Position numbers and translations under genes: made by a program
Shown here: one piece after another, positions 35,436-44,129 of the stretch
How positions within the stretch are numbered: the stretch's first letter is position 1
How the letters are laid out: every line of letters starts with the position of its first letter
The notes under the pieces: model-generated
The model's input: the letters and a program-made list of their open reading frames with translations, nothing else
What the model was told of the DNA's origin: nothing
Databases searched by the model: none
Source of the DNA: Mycolicibacterium wolinskyi
GTDB taxonomy: Bacteria > Actinomycetota > Actinomycetes > Mycobacteriales > Mycobacteriaceae
Direction: 5' to 3'
Length of the DNA stretch: 64,000 nt
Assembly: GCF_002101965.1 (NCBI RefSeq)
Contig: NZ_LQQA01000007.1
Span: forward strand, 1 to 64,000

Positions 35436-35807
35436 TCACCTGGGCGGCGGGGTGGGTAGCCCCGCCGCGTCCTTGAGCTCGTCGATCTTGGCCTCGATGC
35501 GTTCCAGGTCCTCGGCGTCCACCCGGAAGATCCAGTGTTTGGCGCCAAGCAGCAGGATGGCTTGGAACACGAGCTGCAGCCACTCGCTCTGCCAGTTCTC
35601 GAAGGTGCTGGCGAAGAACTCCGGCCAGTAACCGGACCATTCGAACGGCTGGCCATGGGCTTGCTGCGTGCTGGTGTATTCGGCCATCTGCGTGAAGAAC
35701 TGCCCGATCCACGAGCCGGCGAAAAGGATGAGGAGAAGGTATACCGCTCCCCATCGTCTGATGTGCGACACATCGGGAGAAGTACCCCCTGCGAGCACTC
35801 GAAACAC
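35436..35807 (-). CDS. DUF6766-family small membrane protein
   Basis: The 123-residue protein has one N-terminal transmembrane segment (about 20-38, YLLLILFAGSWIGQFF), a Trp-rich middle (SGYWPEFFASTFENWQSEWLQL), a second span (FQAILLLGAKHW), and a charged tail with a coiled-coil-like AEDLERIEAKIDELKD. It matches the DUF6766 family by pattern. Function unknown. It ends 41 bases from the convergent desaturase gene. Confidence 0.7.
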   Translation of the reverse strand: MFRVLAGGTSPDVSHIRRWGAVYLLLILFAGSWIGQFFTQMAEYTSTQQAHGQPFEWSGYWPEFFASTFENWQSEWLQLVFQAILLLGAKHWIFRVDAEDLERIEAKIDELKDAAGLPTPPPR

Positions 35808-35939
35808 TTCGACGCTCAGACGCTCCGCTGAGCAACGCGCTCGATCCGAGGATTAGATCCACGCACGTACGGGAATCCCGAGTGCACGCGATGTGACCCG
35901 GACCACACCGCGTGTCTCTACTTGCGGGCAGGGGGCGTC

Positions 35940-37544
35940 ATGACCACGAAAGAACCGGTTACCAGAACCGATGTCGACAAGGCACTGCTCGGCAGTGCGA
36001 CCTATCGCAGCCTCGGTGAGCAGAGACTGACACCGGCCGAAGAGCGGTTCGAGAAGGCGCGGCGCACGATCGGTCTGTTCCTCGCACCCGTCGTGACGAT
36101 CGTGTTTCTGCTTCTCCCGCTGAACATTCCGCCTCAACAACAGACACTTGCCGGCGTCCTGCTCGGCGTGATCGTGCTGTGGGTGACCGAAGCGGTGCCG
36201 ATCCCGATCGGCGGCTTGCTCGGTGTGGCCGTGGTCGTCTTCCTCGGCGTGGCCCCGGTCGATGACGTGCTCGGTCCGTTCGGTTCGTCCACCATCTTCA
36301 CGTTCATCGGTGCGTTCATCCTGGCTCAGGCGATGCTCAAACACGGTCTCGCACGCCGGTTCGCGTTCCGGATCCTCGCGCTCCCCCGCGCCGGCAGTTC
36401 CACCACCGGCGTCATCATCGCGTTCGGGGCGATCACCTGCCTGCTGTCGGCATTCGTGTCCAACACCGCGACCGTGGCCATGTTGTTGCCCACGGCGCTC
36501 GGCATCCTCGGTGTCATCGCAAAACTGCTCCAGAAGCAGGGCAAGGTCGAACCCGACTTCGATCCGCTCCGGCTCAAGGTCGGCGCCGCGATCATGCTGA
36601 TGCTCGCCTATGCGGCGAGCGTCGGTGGTCTGCTGACGCCGGTGGGCAGCCCACCGAACCTCATCGGCCGCGGCCTCATCGAGGAGGCCACCGGTGAGCG
36701 CATCAGCTTCGCCCAATGGTCGTTGATGGCCGCACCGATCTGCCTCTTGATGTTCTTGGTGCTCGCCTTGGTGCTGATCAAACTCAACAAGCCGGAGATC
36801 AAACACATCGACGGTGTCGACGAGTATGTCGCAAAGGAACGCGAGGAGATGGGCCGCTTCTCTCGCGCGGAGAAGAACACCTTGATCGCGTTCGCGGTCA
36901 CCGTGACGCTGTGGATCTTCCCCGGCATCATCGCGTTGATCTTCGGCAATGACTCGGACATCTACGGCACGATCAGTGAACGTCTCGACGAGGGCACCGT
37001 CGCGGTGTTCGGCGCCGCGCTGCTGTTCCTGCTGCCGACCGATTGGCAGAGCCGCGAATTCACGTTGCGGTGGCGCGATGCCGCCGCAATCGACTGGGGC
37101 ACAATCGTTCTCTTCGGCACCGGCATCATCTTCGGCTCCCTGCTCGCCGACACCGGCCTCGCGGAGACGATCGGCACATCGGTCGCCGATGCCCTCGGGC
37201 TGTCGAGCATCATCGCGATCACCGTCTTCGCCGTGCTGCTGGCGATCGTGGTCTCGGAGACGACGAGCAACACCGCCTCGGCGGCCGTCGTCGTGCCGAT
37301 CGTGATCCCGGTGGCGGTCGCCGCGGGCGTCAACCCGTTCGTCCCCGCGCTCGCCGCCACGTTCGCCGCGTCGTTCGGCTTCATGCTGCCGGTCTCGACG
37401 CCGCAGAACGCGATCGCCTACGGTTCCGGGGCCGTACCGATCACGACGATGATCCGCTCGGGCGTCACGTTCGACATCGCCGGCGCTATCCTCATCATCG
37501 TGTTCCTACCTCTGATGATCGCCCTGATCGGTCTCGGCAGCTGA
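35940..37544 (+). CDS. SLC13/DASS-family dicarboxylate:sodium symporter-like permease
   Basis: The 534-residue protein has the two DASS hairpin motifs in each half, SNTATVAMLLPTALG and SNTASAAVVVPIVIP, plus LTPVGSPPNLIGRG. Members import C4- and tricarboxylates. The ATG at 35940 follows a GGGGG-rich site; an upstream ATG at 35922 is in frame. Its stop codon overlaps the ATG of the dehydrogenase by TGATG, so import and oxidation of the same acid (D-malate or tartrate) is likely. Confidence 0.88.
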   Translation: MTTKEPVTRTDVDKALLGSATYRSLGEQRLTPAEERFEKARRTIGLFLAPVVTIVFLLLPLNIPPQQQTLAGVLLGVIVLWVTEAVPIPIGGLLGVAVVVFLGVAPVDDVLGPFGSSTIFTFIGAFILAQAMLKHGLARRFAFRILALPRAGSSTTGVIIAFGAITCLLSAFVSNTATVAMLLPTALGILGVIAKLLQKQGKVEPDFDPLRLKVGAAIMLMLAYAASVGGLLTPVGSPPNLIGRGLIEEATGERISFAQWSLMAAPICLLMFLVLALVLIKLNKPEIKHIDGVDEYVAKEREEMGRFSRAEKNTLIAFAVTVTLWIFPGIIALIFGNDSDIYGTISERLDEGTVAVFGAALLFLLPTDWQSREFTLRWRDAAAIDWGTIVLFGTGIIFGSLLADTGLAETIGTSVADALGLSSIIAITVFAVLLAIVVSETTSNTASAAVVVPIVIPVAVAAGVNPFVPALAATFAASFGFMLPVSTPQNAIAYGSGAVPITTMIRSGVTFDIAGAILIIVFLPLMIALIGLGS

Positions 37545-38596
37545 TGGCCCGACAGCGAATCGCAGTCATCCCCGGCGACGGGATCGGCGGGGAGGTCATC
37601 GAGTCCGCCCGAGCTGTGTTGGACGCCGTATCTACCCGTCACTCAACAGATCTCGAGTTCACCGAATTCGACTGGTCCTGCCAGCGCTACGAGCGGACCG
37701 GCGCGATGATGCCTGCCGACGCGATCGACACCCTGCGGGACTTCGACGCGATTCTGCTCGGCGCGGTGGGCTGGCCCGGCGTGCCCGACCACGTATCGCT
37801 GTGGGGCCTGCTGATCCCCATCCGCCGCGCCTTTCGCCAGTACGTCAACCTGCGGCCCATCCGGGTGTTCACCGGTGTGAGCAGTCCCCTGCGCAACGCC
37901 ACCGACGTCGATTTCGTCGTGGTGCGCGAGAACGTCGAAGGTGAGTACAGCGAGATCGGTGGTCGGCTCAACCGAGGCTTCCCCGAGGAAATGGCTGTGC
38001 AGGAATCCGTCTTCACCCGGGCAGGGGTAAGCCGCATCGCCGACTACGCACTGGAATTGGCCAAGACCCGGCGCGGGTACGTCACGTCGGCCACCAAGTC
38101 CAACGGCATCGTTCATACCCTGCCGTTCTGGGACGAGGTGGTCGCCGAGCGCGCCGCCCTCCATCCCGACGTCCGCGTCGACAGCGAACACATCGACGCA
38201 CTCGCCGCGAAATTTGTCCTGCAACCCGAGCGGTTCGACGTCGTGGTCGGCTCAAATCTCTTCGGGGACATCCTGTCTGACCTCGCTGCTGCGGTGGCCG
38301 GGTCGATCGGCATCGCACCGTCGGCCAACCTCGACCCCACGAAGCAGTATCCGTCGATGTTCGAACCGGTACACGGCTCGGCGCCCGACATCGCGGGCAA
38401 GGGCATCGCGAATCCGGTCGGCGCGGTCTGGTCGGCGGCGATGATGCTCGAACACCTGGGCCACACGTCGGCGGCAGCTGACGTCATGGCCGCAATGGAG
38501 GCCACCTTGGCCGACGCGGACACCAGGACTGCGGACCTCGGCGGCCACGCGTCCACCATCGAGGTCACCGATGCCCTCATCGCCGCGTTACCGTGA
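37544..38596 (+). CDS. D-malate/tartrate dehydrogenase (isocitrate/isopropylmalate dehydrogenase family)
   Basis: The 350-residue protein has the family N-terminal PGDGIGGEV, substrate-loop RENVEGEYSEIGGR, a metal/substrate segment VVGSNLFGDILSDL, and EPVHGSAPDIAGKGIANP. The lack of the isopropylmalate-specific loop and the TtuC/DmlA-like layout favour oxidative decarboxylation of D-malate or tartrate. Joined by a one-base overlap with the permease gene. Isopropylmalate dehydrogenase itself is normally next to leu genes, which are absent here. Confidence 0.86.
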   Translation: MARQRIAVIPGDGIGGEVIESARAVLDAVSTRHSTDLEFTEFDWSCQRYERTGAMMPADAIDTLRDFDAILLGAVGWPGVPDHVSLWGLLIPIRRAFRQYVNLRPIRVFTGVSSPLRNATDVDFVVVRENVEGEYSEIGGRLNRGFPEEMAVQESVFTRAGVSRIADYALELAKTRRGYVTSATKSNGIVHTLPFWDEVVAERAALHPDVRVDSEHIDALAAKFVLQPERFDVVVGSNLFGDILSDLAAAVAGSIGIAPSANLDPTKQYPSMFEPVHGSAPDIAGKGIANPVGAVWSAAMMLEHLGHTSAAADVMAAMEATLADADTRTADLGGHASTIEVTDALIAALP

Positions 38597-38800
38597 CGAT
38601 CGCCCGGTCGATGTCCAGACTCGGTGAACTCATCTGCGGCGCAGGGTAAGTCCGGAGTTTCGCCATGGTCTGCGGCATCGATCGCCACCACACGAAACGA
38701 CCTCGTTCATCGGGCCTCGCCTCTGCATGTTGCAGGGCGAATACCTGAACCGGGCACTTCAACCGCTCGAACGCCTACCGCCGCGCGTCGGACGATTTGC

Positions 38801-39634
38801 TCATTTCACCGCAGAGCAAATTGCTTTCACCGAACCACTCAACGAACTCGCGGCCTTCCACAGCGCATGGTCACCCGGTTGGAAATGCGGCAGCCGATCC
38901 GCATACGCACTTTCGTACATCGCCTGGCCGCGCAACAGGTCGGCGAGTAGCGGATCGCGGGCCTTGTCGGCCAACTGCCGCAGGCCTGCCGCCTCTTCGC
39001 GCATGACCGGGATGACCGCCATGGTGACCGACCGCTGTTTCGGCGACCAACGTGTCGCGGGCACGCGCGCATCGGTCTTGACCCAGGCCTGCAGTTTGGC
39101 TCCATATGCGGCGGACGCCCGCTCCCACTGGCCGCACACCGGATCAGCCTTTGCCGGAATCGCGGCGAAATGCATGACAGTCGGCGCAACTGGCTCTGCG
39201 GGAACCGGTTTGGTCTCGGTGACCGGCGCTGCTGTCGTCGACCCCGTGTCGTCTGGCCCGAAGAACGCGGTCGCGATGGCGCCGACGAGCACCGCCGCGA
39301 TCACAGTCGCGCCGACCGACATCCAAATGCGGCGCTTGCCTGCGTCGAAAGACGCGCGATGCCTGCCACTTCCGAGCGCGACCTTGAACGCGGCGTCAGG
39401 TCGGGCGCGAAGTTCCGCGACGGCCACCTCGATGGCCGCGGCCGGGGTGCCGAGGTCGGTGAGCTGCTTGACGAATCGCGCGATAGAGACGAGGTCACCG
39501 CTGTAGAGCGCCTCAGGCGGCTCCATCGCCGGCAGGAAGCGCTCGACGAGGTCTTCCCTCAGATTCGACGCGCGTGCGACTTCGGCGGCAGTCAACCAGC
39601 GCCCAGGAGTTACGTCGGGCGCGAAGCTACTCAT
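38801..39634 (-). CDS. Membrane-anchored protein with MerR-like N-terminal helix-turn-helix
   Basis: The 277-residue protein begins with WLTAAEVARASNLREDLVERFLP (about 12-34) and ALYSGDLVSIARFVKQL (about 40-57), a MerR-family DNA-binding pattern. A single membrane span lies near 102-124 (WMSVGATVIAAVLVGAIATAFF), and the C-terminal ~150 residues, outside the cell, contain two cysteines. This suggests a one-component membrane-tethered regulator or an adaptor. ATG at 39634 has AAGGA upstream; an earlier in-frame ATG lies further out. No close family known to me. Confidence 0.7.
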   Translation of the reverse strand: MSSFAPDVTPGRWLTAAEVARASNLREDLVERFLPAMEPPEALYSGDLVSIARFVKQLTDLGTPAAAIEVAVAELRARPDAAFKVALGSGRHRASFDAGKRRIWMSVGATVIAAVLVGAIATAFFGPDDTGSTTAAPVTETKPVPAEPVAPTVMHFAAIPAKADPVCGQWERASAAYGAKLQAWVKTDARVPATRWSPKQRSVTMAVIPVMREEAAGLRQLADKARDPLLADLLRGQAMYESAYADRLPHFQPGDHALWKAASSLSGSVKAICSAVK

Positions 39635-39864
39635 AGTCGTCCTTCCCCCAAGTGCCCTGATGATTGGTACAACAATGAGCGGTGACGTGCAACTGCCGTT
39701 GCGGGATAGCAACGTTGCGGCGCTATCTCGTCGTTAGCTCACCATGGCACTCGCCATCACCCGTCATCGGGGACATGTGATCGACTGGCAAACACCGGTT
39801 TTCGCAGCACCGCGGCGGCGTGGCGCCTGCCGGGCAAGCCAATCGGGCTGGGAGTCAAGGCTAT

Positions 39865-40659
39865 TCAGAAGTCCATGCCGCGCAGGTGCGCCAGAAGCGC
39901 GATGTCAGCAGAGATCAGCCGATCGACCCGGCCGGCGAGGTCCGACTCAGCGACGGGGACGGCGTGACTGAAGTCCGGCGCATAGACGTAGCTACCGTCG
40001 CCCTCGATGTGCAGGCACGCGACGAGGGGTTTGGTCCAGTCGACCCCCCACTCACGTGCCGGTTGGCAGCGCGACTGGATGATCGCAATGGCGGCGACTT
40101 CGTCGTCGGCGATCGTGTGGTGATCGGGCGCGGCCGGTCGCTTGACGGCGGTGAGCACAGACCCCACACCCTCACTGTCGTCTCCGGCGACGGCGGCATC
40201 GGCCGGCCCGTCGAAGTATCCGACGTAACCGGGCACCACGATCCGTGGATGCGCCCCCGGGGTGGGGAGGCCGACCAATCCCGCGCCCTCGGCGCCCAGG
40301 TCCTCGGCGGGCACTGCGAAAATCTCGACGACATCGTCGGAGCGCTGACGGGCGAGATAGCCGGTGTCGCCGCCTCGGAAGCCGAGGATGCGGCCGTCGG
40401 CAATGCTTGCATCACGATGATGTACCCGGCCGGTCAACCAGATGTCGGCCGCGACGTACGCGTCGGTCCACTCACGGAACTGGGCGAGGTCACCGTTCGC
40501 GAGGCTGTCTTCGACCGAATCACGGCGTTCACTGCCGCGGTGCGGTGTTCGGGTGTGCGCAAACGGGTAGGGCAGGCTCTCGTGACCGGCGAGACGGCCG
40601 AGCGCGGCGAGGTCAGAGAGCTCGATCTCCCCCACCGGACGCATGTGCGATCCAAACAC
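39865..40659 (-). CDS. EspG-like ESX (type VII) secretion-associated protein
   Basis: The 264-residue protein resembles the EspG family: an N-terminal SDLAALGRLAGHESLPYPFAHTR, a central segment rich in beta-strand pattern (REWTDAYVAADIWLTGRV), and the C-terminal half with RPAAPDHHTIADDE. EspG proteins are cytoplasmic chaperones for PE-PPE substrates. No PE/PPE genes are visible; instead the locus encodes an EspC-like and a WXG-type protein on the opposite strand, 141 bases away. Start could be the GTG at 40659 or the ATG at 40644. Confidence 0.65.
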   Translation of the reverse strand: MFGSHMRPVGEIELSDLAALGRLAGHESLPYPFAHTRTPHRGSERRDSVEDSLANGDLAQFREWTDAYVAADIWLTGRVHHRDASIADGRILGFRGGDTGYLARQRSDDVVEIFAVPAEDLGAEGAGLVGLPTPGAHPRIVVPGYVGYFDGPADAAVAGDDSEGVGSVLTAVKRPAAPDHHTIADDEVAAIAIIQSRCQPAREWGVDWTKPLVACLHIEGDGSYVYAPDFSHAVPVAESDLAGRVDRLISADIALLAHLRGMDF

Positions 40660-40800
40660 GTGTAGCGGCCCCCTTTTCGTCGATCACCATAGCGCCGGTG
40701 CGATCGCTTCTGTATTGCCACAACGGTTTACGATTCCGTTGACGCCATTTGCTTGTTACGGTGGTTTCGATAGACGTGGTCGGTGCATGCGGGGGGCACA

Positions 40801-41118
40801 GTGGCAGATCCGTTGGAACTTGAGTTGGCCGCGTTGGGCCGGCTGTCGGTCGACCTCAACCGCCTTGGCGGTTCACTCAAGCGGACCAGCGAGATTCCCT
40901 CGATGACGGCGACGCCGGACCCCGCCGTCGACATGCCATCTCTGGTGGCGGCCAGGCCGGTCAGTACGCAGACCATTCGCGAATTGCAGGGCACGGTGGC
41001 CGATCGGTTCACCGAAGTCGGCTATTTGGTGGATCAAGCCCGAACCCTCTTCCGGGATGCCGATGACAATCGCGGGTGGGTCATCATCCGCACCGGAAGC
41101 CTGCTCCCACCCGACTGA
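40801..41118 (+). CDS. EspC-like small ESX-associated protein
   Basis: The 105-residue protein is helical with a WXG100-like length and a C-terminal DQARTLFRDADDNRGW pattern comparable to EspC-type secretion-associated proteins. It lacks a signal peptide. The GTG start follows a GGGGGG-like ribosome site 6 bases upstream; a GTG at 40783 is also in frame. The WXG-type protein gene starts 27 bases downstream, so they would be cotranscribed and may be secreted as a pair. Confidence 0.65.
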   Translation: MADPLELELAALGRLSVDLNRLGGSLKRTSEIPSMTATPDPAVDMPSLVAARPVSTQTIRELQGTVADRFTEVGYLVDQARTLFRDADDNRGWVIIRTGSLLPPD

Positions 41119-41145
41119 ACGTTCTAGCGATAAGGAGTCGGCGCG

Positions 41146-42471
41146 GTGGTGACACGCAAACAGATCGACGCTGCCAGGCCCGAGACCGTGCTGGGTATGG
41201 CGCGATCCTGGAAGCAATCGGCGGCTGATCTTGTCACCGCCGCCGAAACGTACCAGAGCAACATCCGCAACCCCGGCGGTCAGAGCTGGTCCGGAGCCAC
41301 GGCAACCGCGGCGATCTCGATGGCCGCCAACGACCGTCAGGCCATCGACAACCTGCGGCAGGCCATCGACGCGATGGCCGACGCCGCCACCAACTCGATG
41401 AACGACCCCGTCATCCCCAACCTCAACGATGTCCGCTCGAAAATCTCCTCGGCCGAGGCGGCCGGATTCACCGTCAACGACGACCTGAGCGTCACCTACC
41501 CCGCGACCGATCCCCCGGATCCGAAGAAGAAGGAAGACGCCGAGAACCGGGCCACCGCAATCCAGTCGGCCGCGACCAAGTGGTGGAACTCCGATCAGGC
41601 GGTCGCCGATCAGATCAATCGTGACAAGCAGGGCCTTTCGGTCAAGCTCAACTCCACCAGAGAGCCCAACTCGGCGGAATACGAACGACTCCTGCGCGAA
41701 GCGGGCCTGCTCACCGGACCGCCTCCGACCGGCTATTACGCGCAGTGGTTGGCGAATGCCGAACGCCAGGGCATCGCACCCGAGGTACTCGTCGAGATCG
41801 CCAGGCGACACGGCATCACACCCGAGGACTTCGAGATCTTCGACGGCATGAAGGAAATCAAGGATACGGACGGCAAGTCGTTCTTCCTGCTTCCCGACGA
41901 CATCAGCGGCGACGACGCACGCAAAGCAGTGTTGATGACCTACATCCTCAACGCGGGAACCGACTACGGAGACGCAGGCCGAAGGCCGGGAGTCAAGAAC
42001 GACTTCGCCGAGACGCCGTACTCGGCCGATGAAGTTCAGCGGATCATCGACCGTCAGGAAGACAACAGCTGGAGTTATAACGACGATGTCGGATTCGTCC
42101 ACGGCAACGGCGGGCGTCTGGTCACGACACCCAACGGCATGATGATGGGCCTCGGCGGGAACGAACTCCAGGACCTGTACAGCGCGAAAGGCGGAACCGC
42201 GTGGGGCGACACGTTCATGGTCAACATCGACGACCCGGCGGATCCGGCTGCGCAGCTCGAAGACATCGTCGAATCCGGACGCGCCTGGTACACCGACGAC
42301 AACGGCAAGCCATACGAGGGGTCGCTCGACTTGGATAGGCTTTTGCACCACGAGGAGCGGCATTCGCAGCAGTGGGCTGAACATGAGCACCTCGGCATGG
42401 GGTGGAGACTCCTCACTGACAGCCGGGGCCTCGAGGAAGACGCCGGGCTATCTGACGGGGGTTACAACTGA
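41146..42471 (+). CDS. Putative ESX substrate: WXG-like N-domain with C-terminal HExxH metalloprotease-like motif
   Basis: The 441-residue protein starts with a helical hairpin containing a WSG turn at 48-50 (WXG100-like), a charged linker (PDPKKKEDAENRA), and a large C-terminal domain. Near the end is LLHHEERHSQQWAEHEH, which contains an HExxH zinc-protease motif at 402-406 with a third His at 413. There is no signal peptide, as for type VII substrates. A toxin or cell-wall-acting protease role is inferred. It is preceded by an EspC-like gene and followed by an overlapping lipoprotein gene. Confidence 0.7.
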   Translation: MVTRKQIDAARPETVLGMARSWKQSAADLVTAAETYQSNIRNPGGQSWSGATATAAISMAANDRQAIDNLRQAIDAMADAATNSMNDPVIPNLNDVRSKISSAEAAGFTVNDDLSVTYPATDPPDPKKKEDAENRATAIQSAATKWWNSDQAVADQINRDKQGLSVKLNSTREPNSAEYERLLREAGLLTGPPPTGYYAQWLANAERQGIAPEVLVEIARRHGITPEDFEIFDGMKEIKDTDGKSFFLLPDDISGDDARKAVLMTYILNAGTDYGDAGRRPGVKNDFAETPYSADEVQRIIDRQEDNSWSYNDDVGFVHGNGGRLVTTPNGMMMGLGGNELQDLYSAKGGTAWGDTFMVNIDDPADPAAQLEDIVESGRAWYTDDNGKPYEGSLDLDRLLHHEERHSQQWAEHEHLGMGWRLLTDSRGLEEDAGLSDGGYN

Positions 42472-43016
42472 TCGGCCGCGCATCCGTTGCAGCGTTGGTG
42501 GTCGCCGCGGCCGTGACCGCCTGCGGCGGCAACGACGACTGGAGCCCGAGCGCGCAATTCGCTCCCTCGCTGCAGCCTGCCTTCGGCGCCCGCGTCACCG
42601 ACGGTCAGCTCCGGATCTGGACGGGCTCGCCGTGCACGGGTGTGACGCGGCTGGCACTCACCTTCAATCCCGATCAAGCCGACCGTGCCGACCTGGTGCT
42701 CACCTCACCAACAAACGAGGGAGCGCACGTCGAGCACCTCACCCTCGGCGGCCCGTATCCGGGGCTGGAGATATCCGAACCACTTCCGGACGGCTTCGAC
42801 TGGCGCAGCGCACGCTCGTTGCGGATGGTGATCTCGGCCAGCCGCGATGGCTGGGGCTCGACTTCCGATCTCACGCAAGTCGTCACCGGCTCCACACAGC
42901 ACGGTACCGACGCCTATTGGTTCCAGGACATCGGCTGGCTCACCGCCGCGGACGTGGCGGCCCAGGACGGCAAAACGTTCCTTGCCACCTGCACATCCGA
43001 CCCGGCGAAGGACTGA
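42468..43016 (+). CDS. Lipoprotein coupled to the WXG/HExxH protein gene (CTG start likely)
   Basis: The 182-residue protein begins LIGRASVAALVVAAAVTACGG, a full lipoprotein signal with lipobox VTAC (Cys19). No ATG, GTG or TTG precedes this signal in frame after the stop at 42453; a TTG at 42495 would leave only nine residues before the Cys. A CTG at 42468 overlaps the upstream stop by four bases as ATGA junctions do. The mature part is beta-rich. Position makes an immunity-protein or anchor role for the preceding protein conceivable, but this is inference. Confidence 0.7.
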   Translation: MIGRASVAALVVAAAVTACGGNDDWSPSAQFAPSLQPAFGARVTDGQLRIWTGSPCTGVTRLALTFNPDQADRADLVLTSPTNEGAHVEHLTLGGPYPGLEISEPLPDGFDWRSARSLRMVISASRDGWGSTSDLTQVVTGSTQHGTDAYWFQDIGWLTAADVAAQDGKTFLATCTSDPAKD

Positions 43017-43176
43017 TGGCGCCGATTCCTCGATCACGCTGACAGCAGATGGTTTTCGAACCGTTACCGGTTGCACAGCCAGGGCACATGACCGACACAG
43101 GGCAAACCCATCGCGCCTCCATAACTTCATTCCACGTGTGGCTGGATCGCCGCATGGACAGAAACGGAGTGGAGCA

Positions 43177-43500
43177 ATGACTTTCAAACGCACGATGGGC
43201 GTGTCAACGCTGGCCGCCGGAATCGGCCTTGCCGGATTGCTCGGCCTCGGCCTGCAAACGGCAAGCGCAGAACCCGGGCCGGACTGCAACCGACCCGGCA
43301 ACCAGCAATGCGGCAACCAGCACAATGACAATCGCAATGACCGCGGCCCGGCACCGGTCGACTGGAATCACCGGGGAATCGACCAAGGGCGCGCCGACCA
43401 CCAGCCGTTCAACTGGAACGGCCATCAGGTGACGCCCATGCCTGCCGCCGACGGGCGCGGATGGGGCTTCTGGTTCCTGGGCACCTGGATTCCGCTGTAA
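43177..43500 (+). CDS. Secreted Asn/Gly-rich small protein
   Basis: The 107-residue precursor has a signal peptide ending ASA (about residue 30), then EPGPDCNRPGNQQCGNQHND and a Gly/Trp-rich C-terminus (WGFWFLGTWIPL). Two cysteines near residues 35-45 could pair. It is a mycobacterial secreted protein of unknown role. ATG at 43177 follows GGAG. A strong hairpin terminator lies just downstream. Confidence 0.78.
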   Translation: MTFKRTMGVSTLAAGIGLAGLLGLGLQTASAEPGPDCNRPGNQQCGNQHNDNRNDRGPAPVDWNHRGIDQGRADHQPFNWNGHQVTPMPAADGRGWGFWFLGTWIPL

Positions 43501-43510
43501 TCGAACTCGG

Positions 43511-43541
43511 GGGTGGGGGCGGCAACGAGCCGCCCCCACCC
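43511..43541 (+). terminator. Intrinsic-type terminator hairpin
   Basis: Arms GGGTGGGGGCGGC and GCCGCCCCCACCC are perfectly complementary over 13 bases around a five-base loop AACGA, followed by GTTTCCTC. It starts 11 bases after the stop of the secreted-protein gene. Confidence 0.8.
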
Positions 43542-43586
43542 GTTTCCTCACGGCAGGCCGACGCCGGTCGGGTAGGTTTGGGCGCC

Positions 43587-44045
43587 ATGCCAGACGACGC
43601 CGTTCTGCGCACGGCGACCCTCGCCGATGTCGCGGCGATCGAACGCGTGATCGACGAGGCATTCAGCCGCTACACCGCCCGCATCGGCCGCGAACCGGCG
43701 CCGATGGTGGCCGACTACCGAACGGAGGTCGCGAATCAACACGTCACCGTACTCATCGAGGATGCCGACATCATCGGCGTCCTGGTGACCGAGGACCGCA
43801 ACGATCACATGCTGATCGAGACGGTCGCACTCGCCGCCGCCGCACAAGGACGGGGATACGGGCGTCGACTGCTGGAACACGCCGAATGCCGAGCCAGACG
43901 CCTCGGCTACGCGCAGGTGCGGCTCTACACGAATGCCGCCATGACCGAGAATCTCACCCTCTATCCGCACCTCGGTTACCTCGAAGTCGATCGAGCCATC
44001 AGAGACGGCTTTTCCCGCGTGTACTTCACAAAAGACCTCGACTGA
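43587..44045 (+). CDS. GNAT-family N-acetyltransferase
   Basis: The 152-residue protein has the GNAT acetyl-CoA motif AAAAQGRGYGRRLLEHAECRARR (consensus Q/RxxGxG/A) and the preceding IETVALAAA strand. It would acetylate an amine; substrate unknown. The ATG at 43587 is preceded by no strong ribosome site; a longer frame from 43461 overlaps the terminator region. Confidence 0.85.
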   Translation: MPDDAVLRTATLADVAAIERVIDEAFSRYTARIGREPAPMVADYRTEVANQHVTVLIEDADIIGVLVTEDRNDHMLIETVALAAAAQGRGYGRRLLEHAECRARRLGYAQVRLYTNAAMTENLTLYPHLGYLEVDRAIRDGFSRVYFTKDLD

Positions 44046-44129
44046 ACCGCGACGTCCGTCCACGCGCCGAACCCGGCGGTACGCTGCCGACACATCGTCG
44101 AGATGTCTTCGCGAGTGAAGGGGCCGTAC

